Source of the DNA: a virus
IMG/VR virus record: IMGVR_UViG_3300020203_000008
Location: 1 to 64,000 of that record
Length of the DNA stretch: 64,000 nucleotides
Direction: 5' to 3' (one strand)
Shown: positions 45,227-54,676 of the stretch, piece after piece
How positions within the stretch are numbered: position 1 is the first letter of the stretch
Layout: each line of letters starts with the position of its first letter
Position numbers and translations under genes: made by a program
The notes under the pieces: generated by a model
What the model saw: the letters and a program-made list of their open reading frames with translations, nothing else
Database searches by the model: none
What the model was told of the DNA's origin: nothing

Positions 45227-45523
45227 ATGGTCGTAGAAGCGATAGTCGTCCCTAGGGACAAATTTCCGTTACGGCGGAAGACTTCGTGCTGCGGCAAGGA
45301 GGCAAAGCGTGGTGAATCGGTGCTTGTTGTGCCTTTTCGTCAAGGTGGTAACCTTAAGGGGCAAGTGATCCTTCACCGACGTTGCATCGCTCCGATCGTA
45401 GAAGAGATGCCTCTCGATGCTAGGGACTACGAAGCCAGGTTTAAGTCGCTCCAGCAGACCATTGAGTCTTCGGGTGAGGCTTTCCCGGACAAAAGGAAGG
45501 TGATGCGTCGTGGCACAGAATGA
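45227..45523 (+). CDS. hypothetical protein with CCG knuckle
   Basis: 98 aa. TSCCGKEAKRGESVLVVP and LHRRCIAPIVEEM suggest a three-Cys/His metal site; helical tail. Unknown. Confidence 0.55.
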   Translation: MVVEAIVVPRDKFPLRRKTSCCGKEAKRGESVLVVPFRQGGNLKGQVILHRRCIAPIVEEMPLDARDYEARFKSLQQTIESSGEAFPDKRKVMRRGTE

Positions 45524-46145
45524 CCCTATTAATCCGATTGAAAATCACACATACTACAATATCTCCTTGAATGAGGCGCGAGAAGATATCGAAGAGATTG
45601 AGAAGTTGAGAGCCGAACTTCTTAAAACCATTAATAGCTCCAGTATGCAGATAACAACCTCAGCTTCGAAAGCCGAGAATAGTACCGTGAGCAATATTAC
45701 GGGTGGTACCTATACCTATCTGACTAGCGGTACTGGTATCAATACCATCGGTACTGGTCCCAATTATCAGTTAATGGGCACAAGTACAAGTACTAATCTC
45801 CAGTTCAATCCTTGTCTCTCTGGTCATTCCCTGACGGAAGATACTATTGAGTATGCTGATGGTCTTCTCGTTGGTTTCTGCGAGCATTGTTCTACGCGGG
45901 TAGAGCTTAAGAAGATTCCAGGCGGAATCTCAATGTTCCGTGTAAAGGCTCTTTTGGGTGGAGTGATGGGCCTAGAGGAAGATACCGAGGAACTTAATCT
46001 TGGCGACCTCCTGGGAGTTTTCGAGGAGCTTAACCGTGACCTCGATGAAGAAGAACGTGCTATGCGTCAGAAGCGCAAGATGATCGATCTTGCTACCCAA
46101 GTTCTTAATAATAAAGTGACTGACCGTGGAAAGACTGACGCTTAG
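45510..46145 (+). CDS. hypothetical protein with helical head and zinc pair
   Basis: 211 aa from GTG 45510. Helix 18-45 (LNEAREDIEEIEKLRAELL), a Thr/Ser/Gly-rich middle (about 65-95), then FCEHC and a long acidic C-terminal helix. Possibly virion-associated or scaffold-like. Overlaps the next gene by 20 bases. Confidence 0.55.
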   Translation: MAQNDPINPIENHTYYNISLNEAREDIEEIEKLRAELLKTINSSSMQITTSASKAENSTVSNITGGTYTYLTSGTGINTIGTGPNYQLMGTSTSTNLQFNPCLSGHSLTEDTIEYADGLLVGFCEHCSTRVELKKIPGGISMFRVKALLGGVMGLEEDTEELNLGDLLGVFEELNRDLDEEERAMRQKRKMIDLATQVLNNKVTDRGKTDA

Positions 46146-46506
46146 TTTCGAAGCGCCTAATGTTCCATTAAGCATCAATAAGGCCAACAAGATGCATTGG
46201 GCGGCTAAGAAACGGGCCATCGATCCCTGGCGTGATTCCGTGCGACAAGCATGGGAGAACGTTACGTTGAAGAACACAGTTAAAGGCCGTCCTTGTGAGG
46301 TTGAGATTCATCTCCCTTTTCGGACGAAACAACGTCGAGATCCCCACAACTATACTGGTACTAATGTCAAAGCAATTATCGATACATTAGTACGTTGTGG
46401 TGTTTGGCCTGATGACACTCCCGAATGGGTGCGTGTCATGGATCCCATCATTCTGATTGGCACGACAGAGTGTCAGGTGGTCCTGACGTTGAGGGCTGAA
46501 GAATGA
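46126..46506 (+). CDS. RusA-like Holliday junction resolvase
   Basis: 126 aa from GTG 46126. PLSINKANKMHWAAKKRAID at the N-terminus and RRDPHNYTGTNVKAIIDTLV with GVWPDDTPEWVRV supply the Asp residues and fold pattern of RusA. RusA cuts four-way junctions before packaging or during recombination. Length is normal for RusA. Confidence 0.75.
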   Translation: MERLTLSFEAPNVPLSINKANKMHWAAKKRAIDPWRDSVRQAWENVTLKNTVKGRPCEVEIHLPFRTKQRRDPHNYTGTNVKAIIDTLVRCGVWPDDTPEWVRVMDPIILIGTTECQVVLTLRAEE

Positions 46507-47204
46507 GGATTATCGTAGGATGTCCTGTTCGAGATAGAGCTTGGGTCCTGCCTCACTGGTTCCAATACATCGAAGAAGCTTTTAGCGCAATCGGTGAAGA
46601 ACCCGAATATGCGTTTGTAATTGGGACTTGCACGGATAATAGTCTGGAAGTAATTCGAAACCACACGAGTAATAGGACTTGGATCTCTTCCCGATCTGAA
46701 GAACCACCGATTGACATGCAGTACCGTCAGTGGGGCGAAGACCGTTACGTTCAGATGACCGCCGCACGAAACGAACTGCTGTCATTAGTTCGACATGAGT
46801 CACCTGATCTTTTTCTAAGCATTGACTCAGATATTCTAATCAATCCCAACACCCTTCCACTACTCATCGAAGACCTCAATGAGTTCGATGCAGTAGGGGG
46901 CAAGCTTTATATGACTCCTGATGGAGTAGTGGCTCCCAGTTATGCTTTCTATCAAGCGATGGGTGGCTTAATTCGTCCAGATGCTGATGGGTTCTTTCAG
47001 ACTGAGATAATTATGGCCCTTAAGCTAATGACTCCCGCTGCTTATAACATTGATTATCAAACTCATAGTCAGGGTGAGGATATCGGTTTCTCAATTAATT
47101 GTCGTCAACATGGCCTAAGGCTAGGTTGGGATGGTCGTGTATGCAACAAGCATGTGATGCTTCCGGAGCAACTTACGCAGGTGGACCCACGATGCGGATA
47201 TTGA
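46503..47204 (+). CDS. glycosyltransferase, GT-A fold
   Basis: 233 aa. MRIIVGCPVRDRAWVLPHWF, TDNSLEVI and LFLSIDSDILINP (the DxD nucleotide-sugar site) mark a GT-A enzyme. It opens an island of sugar and methyl transferases. ATGA overlap with rusA. Confidence 0.75.
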   Translation: MRIIVGCPVRDRAWVLPHWFQYIEEAFSAIGEEPEYAFVIGTCTDNSLEVIRNHTSNRTWISSRSEEPPIDMQYRQWGEDRYVQMTAARNELLSLVRHESPDLFLSIDSDILINPNTLPLLIEDLNEFDAVGGKLYMTPDGVVAPSYAFYQAMGGLIRPDADGFFQTEIIMALKLMTPAAYNIDYQTHSQGEDIGFSINCRQHGLRLGWDGRVCNKHVMLPEQLTQVDPRCGY

Positions 47205-47968
47205 GCCCAGGTGTAGATGTTGTCGTTTGTAATTACCGGACTCCTGGAGATCTTGCAGCCTTCATAGATCATTACGATCCCGAGATCCCAAATACGCTTC
47301 ACGTATCAGACGTAGATCCGATCGAACCGTATCCAATCGAAGAGTCCCTGAACGTCCGGTACTTTTCCCACAACTTCAATCTTGGCTATGCCCGAGCGGT
47401 CAACTATGCCGTCGCCCGTGGGAACCGAGAGACTGTCGCCATTTTCAATGCAGACACCGAACTCCGACCCGGAGTCCTGGAGGACTTGGCTGAGCAGATC
47501 CAACTTAACGACGATTGGGGTGCGGTGGGTCCACGTCAGGTCGATGGCTACGGAAGAATCACACATGCTGGGATCTTTGGAACGCTGGAACAACCAGCCC
47601 ATCGAGGTTGGCAGTCATCTGATAACTTTGAATATGAGGACGTAAGAACTGATGCTGTGACCATCTCTGGTTCGGCTTACGTCATTCGGCGTGAAGTCTG
47701 GGAGGAGATGACGAATTGTCCTTTCTATAAGAGGACAGCGCCGGAAGCAGAAGGGGCCTTCCTCCCGACGAATCACTACTACGAGGAAACTTATTGCTCA
47801 TACCATTTGCACGCGCATGATTATAAAGTGGTTTATTACGGACCAGCGTGCATGATCCACCAATGGCATCGAGCTTCTCCTGTCGGCGGCTGGGCCGAAC
47901 AGCAGATGGCTGAATCTCAGGCGACCTTCCGTGCCGCCTGTGACCTACATGGTATTGCTCACAATTGA
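47192..47968 (+). CDS. family 2 glycosyltransferase (rhamnosyltransferase-like)
   Basis: 258 aa from ATG 47192. VDVVVCNYRTPGDLAAFIDH, FNLGYARAVNYAV and AIFNADTELRPGVLEDL match GT2 enzymes of the rhamnosyltransferase group; DxE-like NADTE replaces DxD. C-terminal MIHQWHRASP. Cytoplasmic transfer from a nucleotide sugar to an unknown acceptor. Confidence 0.8.
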   Translation: MRILSPGVDVVVCNYRTPGDLAAFIDHYDPEIPNTLHVSDVDPIEPYPIEESLNVRYFSHNFNLGYARAVNYAVARGNRETVAIFNADTELRPGVLEDLAEQIQLNDDWGAVGPRQVDGYGRITHAGIFGTLEQPAHRGWQSSDNFEYEDVRTDAVTISGSAYVIRREVWEEMTNCPFYKRTAPEAEGAFLPTNHYYEETYCSYHLHAHDYKVVYYGPACMIHQWHRASPVGGWAEQQMAESQATFRAACDLHGIAHN

Positions 47969-48210
47969 TGTCTCTCTCAGAGGACCAGAAGCAACAGTTC
48001 AGGGATGCTGTAGCCGTTGTGACCGCAGCCTTCAACGATGAAGTCTTGATGGACGAACTATTGGATGACCTAGAGGGTCGTCAGGTTGTTTATGGTCTCA
48101 TCGGAATCATCGGATCGTTACTGGCCTGGGTTCAACAGACCACTGGTGAACCACCTTCAAGAATTATTCAGTTCATGGCTTCTAGGTTGGAAGAAGTGGA
48201 AGAAGAGTAA
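47968..48210 (+). CDS. small helical hypothetical protein
   Basis: 80 aa, acidic with a hydrophobic centre (VVYGLIGIIGSLLAWVQQTT). ATG overlaps the previous TGA. Ends the first part of the island. Unknown. Confidence 0.55.
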   Translation: MSLSEDQKQQFRDAVAVVTAAFNDEVLMDELLDDLEGRQVVYGLIGIIGSLLAWVQQTTGEPPSRIIQFMASRLEEVEEE

Positions 48211-48578
48211 ACTTCGATTGAGACCTCGTCAGCGTCTATTTGACTATAATAGTTTACAGTTGTCAGTAAAGACGTAGTGTTTTGGGCGTTTTACGCCTTT
48301 CTTGGCGGGTCTAGATCTCCATACAGCGCTCTGACCTGCTGAAACTCGTCAACCTTGAAACTATGAATTAAATGCCATGTTATGTGGCGAACCCTACAGC
48401 GTTCTGACCAGCACTTTAGCGACATGAGTGGATTGTGGGAGCCTAGAATCACGCGAAAGTGCTGGTCAGGGGTTTGCCATAGACGGGTCTATTAGTAGAG
48501 TTTATCGGTACGCATTCTTCCATCTCAACTGAACATCAGTTTTGTTGTCGAGTAAGTCCTGGTCAGGAGGCTGTAATT
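48211..48578. promoter_or_regulatory. 368-base gap with repeated CTGGTCAG-type motifs and a long hairpin
   Basis: No gene. A near-identical 15-base unit TACAGCGYTCTGACC occurs near 48314 and 48395. CTGACCAGCACTTT (48404-48417) pairs perfectly with AAAGTGCTGGTCAG (48456-48469), and CCTGGTCAGGAGG appears again just before the next gene. A TATAAT is at 48245. It looks like a control region for the second part of the island. Confidence 0.5.
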
Positions 48579-49331
48579 ATGGGTGATCGTAAAAGTGCTG
48601 GTGAGAGGTATATAGCAATAAACACTCAAAAACTTGCGAAGAACGTTGTTGCGATCATGCCAGTTCGCAACGAAGCAGATCGATGGCTAGCCCCAGTCCT
48701 TCGAAACCTCATTCCGAGGGTCAACGAAGTTCTGGTCTATGACGATCGGTCGAGCGACAACACCATTGAGATCGCCTCAAGCTTCAAGGCGGTCACTGTG
48801 GTCAAACGCCAACCTGGCGAACCAAGCTTCACCCAGCACGAAGGAAGATTTAGGCAAGGGCTATGGAATGCCTATATCGACCACTTTGCTCCCAGTGAAG
48901 GGGATTGGGTGCTCACCATCGACGCTGACGAAATGCTGGTAGGCCGACTCGATGTGACCCGCTATCCAGAACTTTCAGTAACTATGCCAATTCCAGAAGT
49001 CTGGGGATTTGACGAATATGGGCATCCTCTGATCAGGACGGATGGATACTGGAATGAACAGAAAGCTCCTCGGCTGTTCCAGCACCAAAGAGGTGGAAGA
49101 TTTTCCGATAAGCCTATGGCTTCCGGCTCGACCCCTACATACGTGTTGAATGCCCCTACGTTCGCCGTAGAGGACCTATGGCTGCTACACTATGGGTACG
49201 CTGAACCTGAGGACAGGGAAGCCAAATACAAGCGTTATACGAGCCATTCCTTTGGACATAATCCTGTTCACATAGAGTCCATTTTACAAACACCGACCCT
49301 AGAGACCTGGCAAGGACCAATGCCCTTATGA
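48579..49331 (+). CDS. family 2 glycosyltransferase
   Basis: 250 aa. VVAIMPVRNEADRWLAPVLR, VYDDRSSDNTIEIA and VLTIDADEMLVGR give the GT2 start, acceptor loop and DxD motif. Similar to Glyco_tranf_2_4-type enzymes. First gene after the repeat-rich control gap. Confidence 0.82.
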   Translation: MGDRKSAGERYIAINTQKLAKNVVAIMPVRNEADRWLAPVLRNLIPRVNEVLVYDDRSSDNTIEIASSFKAVTVVKRQPGEPSFTQHEGRFRQGLWNAYIDHFAPSEGDWVLTIDADEMLVGRLDVTRYPELSVTMPIPEVWGFDEYGHPLIRTDGYWNEQKAPRLFQHQRGGRFSDKPMASGSTPTYVLNAPTFAVEDLWLLHYGYAEPEDREAKYKRYTSHSFGHNPVHIESILQTPTLETWQGPMPL

Positions 49332-49936
49332 GTTCCGCAGCCTGCATCATTAGTACATACGGAGATTATGGTACATGGGGACCCAAGGCAGAAAACGCTG
49401 CCAGGTCCGCTGATCTCCAAAGTTGGTCCTTTGACCAGGTAATTTGCTCGCACGGAGAAACCCTCCATGAAGCCAGAAACAATGGAGCCGATCTAGCTCA
49501 CACCGAATGGCTCGTTTTTTTGGACGCGGATGACGAATTAGATTATAAGTATTGCGAGTCAATGTTAAACGGGAAGGGGGATATTCGACAGCCAGCGACC
49601 TTAGGGATCGTGAACGGAGTCGAAGATGACTTCCCAGTAGTGATCCCCGAACGGAACCTGGCAGAGGCTAACTACATTGTGATTGGGGCCTTTGTAAGGA
49701 GGGAGCAATTCCTTCGTGTTGGTGGGTTTGATGCATACCCTGTTCTTGAAGACTGGGCACTGTGGATCAAGTGCAAGTTGGATGGAGCCAGCATTCTTCC
49801 TTGTCCTGAAGCCATTTACCGGGTTCATGTGAACCTAGAGGGTCGAAACAACCAAGCTGACTTGCACGGTCAGGTGTACTCACAGATTAGGCAGCAGTAT
49901 GGCGAGAGTCTCCGTAATCTTTCCGTGTCTGCCTGA
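49328..49936 (+). CDS. family 2 glycosyltransferase
   Basis: 202 aa. ACIISTYGDYGTWGPKAENA and EWLVFLDADDELDYKYCESM (DxDD) followed by VGGFDAYPVLEDWALWIK, the ED-x-x-L/W acceptor motif of GT2 enzymes. ATGA overlap. Confidence 0.8.
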   Translation: MSSAACIISTYGDYGTWGPKAENAARSADLQSWSFDQVICSHGETLHEARNNGADLAHTEWLVFLDADDELDYKYCESMLNGKGDIRQPATLGIVNGVEDDFPVVIPERNLAEANYIVIGAFVRREQFLRVGGFDAYPVLEDWALWIKCKLDGASILPCPEAIYRVHVNLEGRNNQADLHGQVYSQIRQQYGESLRNLSVSA

Positions 49937-50606
49937 CGGCCAATGGCGCGACCAGGTGTTCGAGTGGATCACCCGGCGATATGAGACTTTGTGGCCTGAG
50001 TTTGAGCTTTGCATTGGCTCAAATGACGACGACCCATTCTCTCGATCTAAGGCTAAAAATGAAGCCTATAGGAAGGCAACGGGGGAAATTATAATCATAA
50101 ATGATGCAGATACGTTCTGCAATCGTCAGTTCCTAGAACTGGCGCTGGAGCAAGTGGTATCCGGCCAATCTCCATGGGTGCTTCCATATCGCACCTATTA
50201 TAATCTCGCTCAAGGTTTCACGGAAAGGGTGATTGAACGACCTCCTACAATAGAACTCTCGGAACGAGAACTGGAGTTTGATTTCCGAGTTGACGAGCAG
50301 AGGCATCCTCCCGATGGTTCGGTCGCTGGAGTCCTCGTTATGCCACGAGAAGCGTTTGACGCTGTGGACGGGTATGACGAGAATTTCCGCGGCTGGGGCT
50401 ACGAGGACGATGCCTTTGCTTGTGCCCTAGATACCCTCTGGGGGTATCACGACCGCATATCTAGTGGGTTCTGCACTCATCTATGGCATCCACCGGCTCC
50501 GGACGGGGATTTCAAAAATCCCCATATGTTCAGCAACCGGAAGCTGTGGGAGGATTATCGTTTGGCTGCAAACAATCCCGACAGAATGCGACAAATTCGT
50601 ATCTAA
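49899..50606 (+). CDS. family 2 glycosyltransferase, galactosyl/GalNAc-transferase-like
   Basis: 235 aa. VSVIFPCLPDGQWRDQVFEW, IIIINDADTFCN and FRGWGYEDDAFACAL; the GWG-x-ED-D motif is typical of the C-terminal part of beta-galactosyl/GalNAc transferases. Overlaps the previous gene by 38 bases. Confidence 0.78.
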   Translation: MARVSVIFPCLPDGQWRDQVFEWITRRYETLWPEFELCIGSNDDDPFSRSKAKNEAYRKATGEIIIINDADTFCNRQFLELALEQVVSGQSPWVLPYRTYYNLAQGFTERVIERPPTIELSERELEFDFRVDEQRHPPDGSVAGVLVMPREAFDAVDGYDENFRGWGYEDDAFACALDTLWGYHDRISSGFCTHLWHPPAPDGDFKNPHMFSNRKLWEDYRLAANNPDRMRQIRI

Positions 50607-50645
50607 AAATAGTACATACCGGTACTTATATGCTATTATCCTTGT

Positions 50646-51878
50646 ATGAAGATTTCAGTTGTCGGATTAGGGAAGTTGGGAGCCCCTCTGGCTGCGGTAC
50701 TTTCAGGGGCTGGACATTCCGTTATCGGAATTGATAACAACCCATCAACAGTAGAGCAGATCAATCAGATGCTTGCTCCCGTTCCCGAACCGGGGTTGCA
50801 GGGACTCCTTAGCAAGTTCCCCTTCCCAGCCTATACCGATTACTTTCAGATTAATGAGACGGATCTGACGATCATAATTGTTCCAACGCCTTCTGGCCCG
50901 GATGGCGGTTTCGTTAATGATTACGTGCTAGCTGCCATCGATAAGGTGGGAGAACAACTTCGCTATAAGAATTCCTATCATACGGTTGTGATTGCAAGCA
51001 CACTCATGCCTGGATCATGTGAGAAGTATATTGTTCCAGCACTAGAGGAAGCTAGCGGCATAGAGGTAGGAGAATATCTAGGCTTTTGTTATAGCCCTGA
51101 GTTCATTGCTCTTGGCTCAGTGGTAAATGATCTGTCGAACCCGGACATGGTGCTTATCGGCCAAGTGGACGATCGGTCTGGCGCTTCTCTCCAGGAAGTA
51201 ATGGAAGAGGTAGTTCGTTCCAGCGTTCCTTTCTATCGACTGACTCTTACTGAAGCAGAACTTGCGAAGATTGCAGTTAACTCGTATATCACCATGAAGA
51301 TCAGTTTTGCTAACACCATTGGTGAGATGTGTGAGAGCTACGATAATACGGAAGCGAGCAACGTAGTCAATGCAATCGGGGCAGATGCTCGTATCGGAGT
51401 GAAGTATCTTGCTCCCGCTACAGCATATGGTGGTCCATGTTTCCCTCGCGATCAGAGAGCTTTCGCCAAAGCTGCTCAAGAAGTTGGGGTTGATGCTCTT
51501 CTGTCCGGTGCAGCCGATGGCATTAATCAACGTCAGATCCAACGGGTAACTGATCTTGCCACGAAGGGAATTAGGACAGGTTCCAAGATTGCCATTTTGG
51601 GTCTCTCGTATAAGTCAGGAACTCCAGTCAGCGAAGAATCGGCTGGAATGCTTATCAGTAGAGAACTTGAGGAACGTGGTTATAGGGTTGAAGCCTATGA
51701 TCCTCTTATAAGTCCGGGAACCGTTTCGCTGGGGTCTGTTCTAGCGGATGCTGAAGTTGCAGTTATTACTATTCCAGAAAATGACTTTTCGTTTTTGCCT
51801 GACTTTGAAGGTCGAGTCATTGATTGTTGGGGTGTCTGCACGAACCCAAATACGTTTCGGATTGGGGTTGGAGCGTGA
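50646..51878 (+). CDS. UDP-glucose/GDP-mannose dehydrogenase family protein
   Basis: 410 aa. MKISVVGLGKLGAPLAAVLS (NAD-binding Rossmann), TPSGPDGGFVNDYVL, ELAKIAVNSYITMKISFANT and YGGPCFPRDQRAF with the catalytic Cys, then a second Rossmann AILGLSYKSGTPVSEESAG. Such enzymes oxidise UDP-glucose to UDP-glucuronate or close analogues in two steps. TATTAT sits seven bases before the ATG, so the transcript may be leaderless. Confidence 0.85.
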   Translation: MKISVVGLGKLGAPLAAVLSGAGHSVIGIDNNPSTVEQINQMLAPVPEPGLQGLLSKFPFPAYTDYFQINETDLTIIIVPTPSGPDGGFVNDYVLAAIDKVGEQLRYKNSYHTVVIASTLMPGSCEKYIVPALEEASGIEVGEYLGFCYSPEFIALGSVVNDLSNPDMVLIGQVDDRSGASLQEVMEEVVRSSVPFYRLTLTEAELAKIAVNSYITMKISFANTIGEMCESYDNTEASNVVNAIGADARIGVKYLAPATAYGGPCFPRDQRAFAKAAQEVGVDALLSGAADGINQRQIQRVTDLATKGIRTGSKIAILGLSYKSGTPVSEESAGMLISRELEERGYRVEAYDPLISPGTVSLGSVLADAEVAVITIPENDFSFLPDFEGRVIDCWGVCTNPNTFRIGVGA

Positions 51879-52702
51879 CCAGAGGCATGATTCGATGCCC
51901 ATATCTTGGAAATTCTGGACGACTGGGGAATCAGCTCTGGCAGATTGCTGGCACCATCGGAATTGCTGCTGCTACGGACAAAGATTTTTGTTTTCCTGAA
52001 TGGGCATATGAGCGATATTTTTCTGTATCATCCGATTGGTTTCTCCCCCAAGAAGCTCTGTACGGAGAAGATGTAAGCATATTTGCTCGACAGATTGATC
52101 AGCGTGCCAAGGTCTATTTGCAAGACTATGGACTTTGGCGAGAGGTGAGGGAGCAGGTATATGAAGTTCTACAACCAACGTTGGAAGCAAAGGCTGAATT
52201 AGCCTCTCCTAAATACGAACAGTATTACTTGCTCCCTCATCCTCTACTTGTAATCCACGTAAGACGTGGTGACAATGCTACGGCTCACTTAAGAAATGAG
52301 GACGGACATCACCCACTTCGTCCCATGAGCTACTACAGAGAAGCAATTGAACTCCAGGAATATCGCTCTATCGCTATATTTTCGGATGACCTTCCGTGGT
52401 GCAGGGATGCGTTTCAGGATATAGATGCTTACTTCTTTGAAGGTGGATCAGCTCGTCCTAAGGAACATGAGCCTGAATACGCGACAGCACCAGTGGAAGA
52501 TTGGATTGACCTAATAGCAATGGAAAACGCCGACTCCTTCATCATGTCCAACAGTTCTTATTCTTGGTGGGGAGCTTTTCTCTCTGGCTCTGAAGGCAAG
52601 AACATTATCTACCCATGGCCTTTCTTTGGCCCTAAGCTTGACTATCTTGACGCGTCAATCATGTTCCCAGAGGATTGGAGAAAGCTTCCTCATGTTATTT
52701 AG
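51875..52702 (+). CDS. alpha-1,2-fucosyltransferase-like glycosyltransferase (GT11)
   Basis: 275 aa from GTG 51875 (GTGA overlap). GRLGNQLWQIAGTIGIA, LLVIHVRRGDNATAH and IMSNSSYSWWGAFLSGS are the three GT11 motifs; HxRRGD binds GDP-fucose. It predicts transfer of a fucose-like sugar, though no GDP-fucose synthase is seen here. Confidence 0.82.
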   Translation: MTRGMIRCPYLGNSGRLGNQLWQIAGTIGIAAATDKDFCFPEWAYERYFSVSSDWFLPQEALYGEDVSIFARQIDQRAKVYLQDYGLWREVREQVYEVLQPTLEAKAELASPKYEQYYLLPHPLLVIHVRRGDNATAHLRNEDGHHPLRPMSYYREAIELQEYRSIAIFSDDLPWCRDAFQDIDAYFFEGGSARPKEHEPEYATAPVEDWIDLIAMENADSFIMSNSSYSWWGAFLSGSEGKNIIYPWPFFGPKLDYLDASIMFPEDWRKLPHVI

Positions 52703-53318
52703 CCTGCAAGAGTTGCATCAGAAGTACAATATGGAGATTAGAGGCATTCTTCATCTTGGTGCTCATCTGGGAGAAGAAGCTCAAGACTACGAGAATCTTT
52801 TCGTTAAGAACGTCTGGTGGGTTGAAGCTAATCCTCACGTAATGGACAAGCTCCGTGAGAACCTGCGTCCATACAACCATCACTTGATTCAGGCACTCTT
52901 AACGGATGTAGATGGAGAATTCCGGAACTTCAACATTACTAACTATGATGGTATGTCTTCCTCTATCTTTGAGTTTGGTAAGCTTCACCTTGATAGCTCT
53001 CCGGATACTCAGTTTGTGGACACCGCTTTGCTGGAGTCACGCACGGTTGATTCTTTAGTGGCAGAATTTAATATTACCGATTGCAACTTCCTAAACATGG
53101 ATCTTCAAGGTGCTGAGGTGTTGGTCCTTCAGGGAGCGGTCAAGACGATAGAGTCCATTGATTACGTTTACACCGAAGTCAACATCGGTGAGGTATATGA
53201 AGGCTGCGGCAAGATGTGGCAGATCGATGACTTCCTGAGCGATTTCGACCGCGTTGAAACCTATATGACTCCCGCCCAATGGGGGGATGCTCTATACATT
53301 CGAAGGAGTCTTAGGTGA
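52692..53318 (+). CDS. FkbM-family methyltransferase
   Basis: 208 aa from ATG 52692. GILHLGAHLGEEAQDYENLF (SAM site), VWWVEANPHVMDKLRENL and NMDLQGAEVLVLQGA are typical FkbM motifs. FkbM enzymes O-methylate sugars or polyketides; here probably a sugar on the same glycan. Confidence 0.82.
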   Translation: MLFSLQELHQKYNMEIRGILHLGAHLGEEAQDYENLFVKNVWWVEANPHVMDKLRENLRPYNHHLIQALLTDVDGEFRNFNITNYDGMSSSIFEFGKLHLDSSPDTQFVDTALLESRTVDSLVAEFNITDCNFLNMDLQGAEVLVLQGAVKTIESIDYVYTEVNIGEVYEGCGKMWQIDDFLSDFDRVETYMTPAQWGDALYIRRSLR

Positions 53319-54676
53319 GATTCAAGATCATCTCGGTTGGTTGGAACTGTTCCCAGTTCATGGAGCGCACGTTGGAGTCTATTGAGAAGCAGACGCTTAA
53401 GAATTGGGATGTGGGTATAGCTTACGACCCATCTCCCGAGGATGGCGGCAAGGAGATCATCGAGAAGTGGTGTGCCCAGGATCCTGAGCATAGGAAGTTC
53501 CGGCTGAATGAAGACCATCTGTATGCAGCCCACAATCAGTACGACATGATTAGGGCTCTAGAACCAGAGGAAGATGACATCATTGTATTTCTGGATCTGG
53601 ATGGAGATAAGTTTTCCCATAACAAAGTATTAGAGCGGCTTCGTGATGCTTACGCTGAAGGCAATCTAGTTACCTATGGTCAGTATCGGCCCATTCCAGA
53701 TCAGGGTACTTCGACTTTTGCTAAGCGTTACCCTCTAGAGGTAGATGAGAACGGCACATATCGTGCTCATACTCGTGCCTATGGATGTTGCTTCAACCAT
53801 CTAAGAACGATGTCTGCTCGTATTGCTCTGGCTATTCCAGAGAACAACTTCAAGTATGGCAATGGAATCTGGTATGAGGGTGGCACAGATTATGTGTTTA
53901 TGCTTGCCGGTTTAGAGCTATCTGGTGGCAAATACAAGTGCTTCGATGAGGTGCTTCTTGACTATAACCATGCTAATCCTTTTGCTGACAACCTAACCCA
54001 TCCCGCTGACTCAGATAGAACGGTGTTGGACTTCCTGAGTAACACACCATTACAACCGCTCTCACCGAAAGAGGTACCAGTGCCTGAAGTCGAAGAAGTT
54101 GTTGCGGAAACACCAGTTGTTCGCTACCTTGACGCAGAGGAGCGCCGGGTTATTCTTGCTCAGTACGGTCGTGATTGGAGCATGAGTATCCTCATTGAAA
54201 CAGGCACTAATAATGGGGACACGCCTCTTACGTTGAAGGATAACTTCTGGCGCGTGTATACCATTGAGCTGTACCGGCCCCTATTCGATGAGTCTCGTAG
54301 GCGTCTTGCTCCCTACGAGAATATTACTTGTCTGCTTGGTGATTCCACTAAAGTTCTACCGGAATTATTAGGAAAGATCCAGGAAAGTGCCCTGATTTGG
54401 CTGGACGGTCATTGCAGTGGTCCGGGTACCGGTCGTGGCGACCTGGATACTCCGGTAGTCCAGGAACTGGAGGCACTCTTCGAAGACGTTGATCGTGGGA
54501 TCCATCACGTCATTCTCGTGGACGACGCTCGGATCTTTGATGGGCAGCCAGAGCATGAGGACGAGCCACACTATGCCGACTACCCGACTCTGGAATGGAT
54601 CGAAGATCTGGCTAATGCCCATAATTACGACTATGAGATGAAGGACGATATCGTCCGTCTCACTCCTCGCGTATGA
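53315..54676 (+). CDS. bifunctional glycosyltransferase-methyltransferase
   Basis: 453 aa. Residues 1-245 are a GT2-like domain (FKIISVGWNCSQFMERTLES, IIVFLDLDGDKFSHN). After a Pro/Val/Glu linker (PKEVPVPEVEEVVAETP), residues 275-453 form a class I methyltransferase: SILIETGTNNGDTPLTL, RLAPYENITCLLGDSTKVL and ALIWLDGHCSGPGT. Fusion suggests sugar addition followed by methylation on one polypeptide. Confidence 0.78.
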   Translation: MRFKIISVGWNCSQFMERTLESIEKQTLKNWDVGIAYDPSPEDGGKEIIEKWCAQDPEHRKFRLNEDHLYAAHNQYDMIRALEPEEDDIIVFLDLDGDKFSHNKVLERLRDAYAEGNLVTYGQYRPIPDQGTSTFAKRYPLEVDENGTYRAHTRAYGCCFNHLRTMSARIALAIPENNFKYGNGIWYEGGTDYVFMLAGLELSGGKYKCFDEVLLDYNHANPFADNLTHPADSDRTVLDFLSNTPLQPLSPKEVPVPEVEEVVAETPVVRYLDAEERRVILAQYGRDWSMSILIETGTNNGDTPLTLKDNFWRVYTIELYRPLFDESRRRLAPYENITCLLGDSTKVLPELLGKIQESALIWLDGHCSGPGTGRGDLDTPVVQELEALFEDVDRGIHHVILVDDARIFDGQPEHEDEPHYADYPTLEWIEDLANAHNYDYEMKDDIVRLTPRV

